This document shows, piece after piece, positions 60,099-64,000 of a DNA stretch of 64,000 bases. Position numbers and translations under genes: made by a program. Origin of the DNA: Aureimonas frigidaquae (GTDB taxonomy: Bacteria; Pseudomonadota; Alphaproteobacteria; Rhizobiales; Rhizobiaceae). The stretch is from the NCBI RefSeq assembly GCF_001463905.1, contig NZ_BBWR01000017.1, positions 1-64,000 of the forward strand, in the 5' to 3' direction. Every line of letters begins with the position of its first letter. Positions within the stretch are counted from its first letter, which is position 1. The notes beneath the pieces were generated by a model. It ran no database searches. It had not been told where the DNA came from and saw only the letters and a program-made list of their open reading frames with translations.

Positions 60099-60773
60099 AT
60101 GAAAATCCTGCTGATCGAAGACGACAACGAGGCGGCGGCCTATCTCGTCAAGGCGCTGCGCGAGGCCGGCCATGTGGCCGACCGTGCGGGCGATGGCGAT
60201 ACCGGCTTCCATATGGCCGATACGCATGGCTACGACGCCTGGATCGTCGATCGGATGCTGCCGGGGCGTGACGGGCTGTCGCTCATTTCGGAGCTACGGC
60301 GCAAGGGCAACCACACGCCGGCTCTGATCCTGTCGGCGCTCGGCCAGGTCGATGACCGCGTCACCGGCCTGCGTGCCGGCGGCGACGACTACCTTACCAA
60401 GCCGTTCTCCTTCTCCGAGCTTCTGGCGCGGATCGAGGTGCTGGGCCGCCGGCGGGGAGGCAAGGACCAGGAAACGCTGTACCGTGTGGGCGATTTGGAG
60501 CTCGACCGCCTCTCGCACGAGGTACGGCGTGCCGGCAAGCCGATCATCCTGCAGCCGCGGGAGTTCCGTCTGCTCGAATATCTGATGAAGCATGCCGGCC
60601 AGGTGGTGACGCGCACCATGCTCCTGGAAAATGTCTGGGACTACCATTTCGACCCGCAGACCAACGTGATCGACGTGCATATTTCGCGCCTGCGCTCCAA
60701 GATCGAACGTGATTTCGGCAGCCCGCTCCTGCATACGGTGCGCGGCTCCGGCTACATCATGCGGGCGGACTGA
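60099..60773 (+). CDS. OmpR-family response regulator
   Basis: 224 residues. Starts 'MKILLIEDDNEAAAYLVKAL', phospho-acceptor D51 in 'AWIVDRMLPGRDG', 'ILSALGQVDDRVTGLRAGGD' and 'DYLTKPFSFSELLARIEVLG'. The winged helix ends 'TNVIDVHISRLRSKIERDFG' and 'LHTVRGSGYIM', similar to CusR/CopR/QseB-type regulators. ATG 60099 gives the standard N terminus, though ATG 60030/60039 are in frame and no clear ribosome-binding site marks any of them. Five bases before the partner kinase. Confidence 0.9.
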   Translation: MKILLIEDDNEAAAYLVKALREAGHVADRAGDGDTGFHMADTHGYDAWIVDRMLPGRDGLSLISELRRKGNHTPALILSALGQVDDRVTGLRAGGDDYLTKPFSFSELLARIEVLGRRRGGKDQETLYRVGDLELDRLSHEVRRAGKPIILQPREFRLLEYLMKHAGQVVTRTMLLENVWDYHFDPQTNVIDVHISRLRSKIERDFGSPLLHTVRGSGYIMRAD

Positions 60774-60778
60774 CGCGC

Positions 60779-62170
60779 GTGAAGCGCCTGCGTGCACTCA
60801 TGCGGATGACATCCGTCCGCCTGTCGGCCATCTTCCTGGCGCTCTTCGCCATCTTCGCCGTGGTGCTCGTCGTCTACGTGACCGCCACGGCGGCCGGCAT
60901 TCTGCAGCAGCAGAGCCGCGCCGTCATCACCGACGAGATCCGCGAGCTCGGCGGCGTCTATGCCAGGGGCGGGATCGTCGGGCTCGTTCGCTCCATCGAC
61001 CAGCGTTCGCGCCAACCCGGCGCCTCGCTCTATCTCGTCACCGATGCGACGGGGCGGATATTGTCGGGCAACGTCCAGAGCCTCGATCCCGGCATATTGG
61101 ACCGCGCGGGCTTTATTTCCGTGCCCTTCGGCTATGAGCGCTTCACGGAGGATTCCGAGGATCGCTACCATCTTGCGGTGGCGGAGGTCGTCTCCCTGCC
61201 GAACGGCATGCGCATTCTGGTCGGCCGCGATACGACGGATCTCGACCGCATCCGCCTGGTGGTGCGCGACGCGCTGGTTCTGGCGCTGGGGCTCATGGGC
61301 GCGGGTGCGCTCTTTGCCTGGCTCCTGGTCGGGCGCCGGGCGCTCCAGCGGCTCGACCTAATGTCCCGCTCGTCCCGCCGTATCCTGGCCGGTGACCTGT
61401 CGGAACGGCTCCCGGTCACCGGTGCGGGGGACGAGTTCGACCGCCTGTCGGAGAACATGAACACGCTCCTGGCCCGGGTGGCCCTGCTGCAGGAGGGGCT
61501 GCGACAGGTCTCCGACAATATTGCCCATGATCTGAAGACGCCTCTGACGCGCCTGCGCAACCGGGCCGAGGCCGCCTTGATCGATCGCTCGTCCGATCCG
61601 CGCCAGGCGCTGGACGCCGCGGTGACAGAGGCGGACCAGATGATCCGCACCTTCGACGCGCTCCTGATGATCGGCCGTGTGGAGGCCGGGTCCCACCCGG
61701 TGGAAAAGGTGAAGGTGGACCTTGCCGCCATGGCCGCCGACGTGGCCGAGCTTTACGAGCCCGTCGCCGAGGAAGCCGGCGCCACCTTGTCCATCGATGC
61801 GCCGCTGCCGGTTCCGGCCATGGTCAGCCGCGAGCTGATCGCCCAGACCTTGGCCAACCTGATCGACAATGCCCTGAAATACGGGACCGGCAATCCGGCG
61901 CCGCAGGTCAGCGTGCGTGTGAGCGCCAAGGACGGGTTCTGCCGCATCAGTGTTGCCGATAACGGGCCGGGCATCCCGGACGATCAGAAGGAGCGCGTCT
62001 TCGAGCGCTTCTACCGGCTGGATCGCAGCCGCACCCGTCCGGGCTCGGGGCTCGGCCTTTCGCTTGTCCAGGCCATTGCGCGCCTGCATGGCGGGCGGGT
62101 ACGCATAGAGGATGCCGCGCCGGGGCTCCGGGTGGTGATCGACATACCGGACGGACTTGCAGCATCCTGA
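60779..62170 (+). CDS. Sensor histidine kinase, partner of the degP-linked regulator
   Basis: 463 residues from GTG 60779. Membrane helices about 12-34 ('LSAIFLALFAIFAVVLVVYV') and 165-188, a short periplasmic domain between, HAMP with 'LDLMSRSSRRILAGDLSERL', HisKA with H250 ('DNIAHDLKTPLTRLRNRAEA'), N box 'NLIDNALKYG', G1 'DNGPGI' and G2 'GSGLGLSLV'. All catalytic features are intact. Position behind degP suggests an envelope-stress input, but the ligand is unknown. Confidence 0.92.
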   Translation: MKRLRALMRMTSVRLSAIFLALFAIFAVVLVVYVTATAAGILQQQSRAVITDEIRELGGVYARGGIVGLVRSIDQRSRQPGASLYLVTDATGRILSGNVQSLDPGILDRAGFISVPFGYERFTEDSEDRYHLAVAEVVSLPNGMRILVGRDTTDLDRIRLVVRDALVLALGLMGAGALFAWLLVGRRALQRLDLMSRSSRRILAGDLSERLPVTGAGDEFDRLSENMNTLLARVALLQEGLRQVSDNIAHDLKTPLTRLRNRAEAALIDRSSDPRQALDAAVTEADQMIRTFDALLMIGRVEAGSHPVEKVKVDLAAMAADVAELYEPVAEEAGATLSIDAPLPVPAMVSRELIAQTLANLIDNALKYGTGNPAPQVSVRVSAKDGFCRISVADNGPGIPDDQKERVFERFYRLDRSRTRPGSGLGLSLVQAIARLHGGRVRIEDAAPGLRVVIDIPDGLAAS

Positions 62171-62204
62171 GCTTGCCGTCCGGGGGCATGCCGGGGGGAT
62201 GTGA

Positions 62205-64000
62205 ATGACGGGACTGTTGATGACCGGGCCGGGCATGCTTTCGCCCCTCGACGCGGCGCGGGCCAAGGCCTTCCTGGCCGACCTTTCCCTACGGGCCGAG
62301 GAAGCCGGCTGCACGGGGCTGCAGCGATTCTTAGGCGAGCCCTCGCCGGAACGGGACAGGCTCGGTGCCGTGCTCGATCTGTCGATCTATCTCAACCGCC
62401 TCATGCTGTCGCGGCCGGACTGGCTGGAGCCGCTGACCCGCGATGAGGGACAGGCGCGGCTTGAGGATATCCTGGCGCAACTGGGCAAGCCGATCCCGGC
62501 GGATGCCGGCGAGAAGGAGGAGATGTCAGCCCTTCGCATCGCCAAGGCCGAATTCAGCCTGATCCTCGCCCTTCTCGATCTGTTCGAGGTGGAAGACGAG
62601 GATTTCGTCACCCGCAAGCTCTCGGCCCTCGCCGAGGCGACGGTTCGCCGGGCGCTGCGCTTCTGCCTGTTAGATCTCGACCGGCGGGGTCAGTTGCGCC
62701 TGCCCGACAAGGAGCAGCCGGAACGCGGGTGCGGCCTGTTCGTGCTGGGCATGGGCAAACTCGGCGGGCGGGAACTCAACTATTCCAGCGATATCGACCT
62801 GATCCTCCTGTTCGAGCCCGAAGTGCCGGCCGTCGTCGATCCGGCGGAAAGCGTGGAGATGTTCTCTCGCGTGGCGCGGCGGCTGGTGCGCATGATCGGC
62901 GAGCGGACGGGCGATGGCTATGTCTTCCGGATGGACCTGCGGCTGCGCCCCGATCCATCCGCCATGCCGCTCGCCATTCCGGTGCCGACAGCGCTCATCT
63001 ATTATGAAAGCGCCGGCCGCGACTGGGAACGCGCCGCCATGATCAAGGCGCGTTGCATTGCCGGCGATGCGGCGGCTGCGGGTGAGTTCCTGTCGGCGAT
63101 CACGCCCTTCGTGTACCGGCGCTACCTCGACTTCGCCGCCATCCGCGACATCCAGAACATGAAGGACCGGATCGACCGGCACCGCGGCTTCAGCGGCATC
63201 GCCATTGCCGGGCACAACGTCAAGCTCGGACGCGGCGGCATCCGGGAGATCGAGTTCATCGCGCAGACGCAGCAGCTCATCGCCGCGGGCCGCGCCCCGG
63301 AACTGCGGCAGCGGCGCACCGTCGATACCCTGGCCAGGCTGGCCGAAGGGGGGTGGATCGCCGCATCCGTCGCGCAGGAGCTGACGGGCTGCTACTGGTT
63401 CCTGCGCCATATCGAGCATGTCCTGCAGATGCTCGCCGACGACCAGACACACACGGTGCCGGACGCGCCGGACGATCTGGAACGCGTGGCGCGCCTGGCC
63501 GGCTTTGCGGATGCCAAGGCTTTCGGTGCGGCGCTGACGCAATGCCTTGTGACGGTGGACCGCCACTTCGCCACGCTCTTCGATGGCCGGGGGCAGGGGC
63601 GCGAGCACCCCGTCACGGCCCTCCTGTCGGACGAGACCGACCGGGAGGCCCTCGACGTCCTGGCGGAGCAGGGCTACCAGCGCCCGCAGGACGTGGCGCA
63701 TATCGTGGCGGGGTGGGGCGCCAAGCGCTACCGTGCCATGCGCTCGGACGCGGCGCGCGAGCGGCTGGAAGCCGCGCTGCCGACCATTCTCTCGACCTTT
63801 GCCGGCGGGCGCGATCCCGACAGCGCCATCGCTATGCTGGACCGCTTCCTGGCCGGTCTTCCGGCCGGCGTGCAGTTCTTCGCACTGATCGCGTCCAATC
63901 CAAGGCTCCTGGATCTTCTGGCGCTGATCATCACCTCGGCGCCCGGACTGTCGGAGACGATCTCGCACCGCCCGCATGTCTTCGATGCGCTGATCGACCC
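62205..64000 (+). CDS. glnE: Bifunctional glutamine synthetase adenylyltransferase/deadenylase GlnE (3' end outside window)
   Basis: 598 codons are visible of an expected ~950-990; the frame is open to the window end. GlnE adenylylates and de-adenylylates a Tyr of glutamine synthetase in response to PII. The first nucleotidyltransferase (adenylyl-removing) domain shows 'LGMGKLGGRELNYSSDIDLI' with the metal-binding Asp pair, 'FRMDLRLRPDPSAMPLAI', 'KLGRGGIREIEFIAQTQQLI' and 'LRHIEHVLQMLADDQTH'. The second catalytic domain begins near the edge ('QFFALIASNPRLLDLL'). GGGGGGA lies 5-6 bases before ATG 62205. Confidence 0.97.
   Translation, partial: MTGLLMTGPGMLSPLDAARAKAFLADLSLRAEEAGCTGLQRFLGEPSPERDRLGAVLDLSIYLNRLMLSRPDWLEPLTRDEGQARLEDILAQLGKPIPADAGEKEEMSALRIAKAEFSLILALLDLFEVEDEDFVTRKLSALAEATVRRALRFCLLDLDRRGQLRLPDKEQPERGCGLFVLGMGKLGGRELNYSSDIDLILLFEPEVPAVVDPAESVEMFSRVARRLVRMIGERTGDGYVFRMDLRLRPDPSAMPLAIPVPTALIYYESAGRDWERAAMIKARCIAGDAAAAGEFLSAITPFVYRRYLDFAAIRDIQNMKDRIDRHRGFSGIAIAGHNVKLGRGGIREIEFIAQTQQLIAAGRAPELRQRRTVDTLARLAEGGWIAASVAQELTGCYWFLRHIEHVLQMLADDQTHTVPDAPDDLERVARLAGFADAKAFGAALTQCLVTVDRHFATLFDGRGQGREHPVTALLSDETDREALDVLAEQGYQRPQDVAHIVAGWGAKRYRAMRSDAARERLEAALPTILSTFAGGRDPDSAIAMLDRFLAGLPAGVQFFALIASNPRLLDLLALIITSAPGLSETISHRPHVFDALID

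Overview
The window is 64 kb of GC-rich chromosome from an alphaproteobacterium, most likely a member of the Hyphomicrobiales (Rhizobiales). Supporting evidence: a SciP (DUF1153) cell-cycle regulator, TTAA-N7-TTAACC CtrA-type boxes, thuAB, DUF3297, DUF983, DUF1491, DUF5330 and DUF6456 genes, and the rhizobial order feuPQ / cycHJKL(ccmIEFH) / degP / two-component pair / glnE. Genus cannot be decided from the sequence. There is no rRNA, CRISPR array or transposase. One tRNA (elongator Met, CAU) is present.

Layout. 1-7.4 kb: end of an outer-membrane protein, sciP, mnmA, a Gfo/Idh/MocA oxidoreductase, a small RMF-like protein, thuAB, a CYTH-CHAD protein and an 83-aa orphan. 7.7-14 kb: a response regulator, a histidine kinase fused in one frame to a periplasmic solute-binding domain, and the tripartite transporter tctCBA. 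The fusion looks like PgtB and PgtC in one chain and probably controls tctCBA. 14-18 kb: a proline-rich secreted protein, a YqaA-type membrane protein, a DUF983 protein, a strong candidate small RNA on the minus strand, a CsbD-like protein and a LigD-type DNA ligase with a 41-aa lysine-rich neighbour. 18-29 kb: a sugar/polyol locus (SorC regulator, periplasmic binding protein, ABC ATPase, permease, single-chain DhaK-DhaL kinase) with an inverted-repeat operator, then tRNA-Met, L-idonate dehydrogenase, a mannitol-dehydrogenase-family enzyme and a MATE pump.

29-46 kb: anmK, the molybdoenzyme operon paoABC, a catalytically degraded PfkB-like protein, a TetR/AcrR regulator with a perfect 22-bp palindrome but no pump beside it, an orphan DnaA-domain-IV protein with a DUF6456 partner, sufE, a DUF5330 protein, a histidine-kinase-like protein without the phospho-accepting His, a peptidoglycan-binding protein, DUF1491, a CtrA-box-preceded unknown, DUF1214/DUF1254 and a class A penicillin-binding protein. 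46.5-51.2 kb: a decayed prophage (small terminase-like protein, a terminase-portal chimera, a tail-protein stub, an intact-looking endolysin and holin-like genes, DUF3168). 51.2-64 kb: a conserved backbone with a small periplasmic protein, feuP, feuQ, a lipoprotein, the cytochrome c maturation operon ccmIEFH, degP, a second two-component pair and the first two thirds of glnE.

The most unusual items are the sensor kinase/solute-binding fusion beside tctCBA, the ~145-nt sRNA candidate, the kinase lacking its histidine, and the in-frame terminase-portal chimera. Starts were chosen from ribosome-binding-site spacing and family habit. Family assignments are from recognised motifs, not from a database search.
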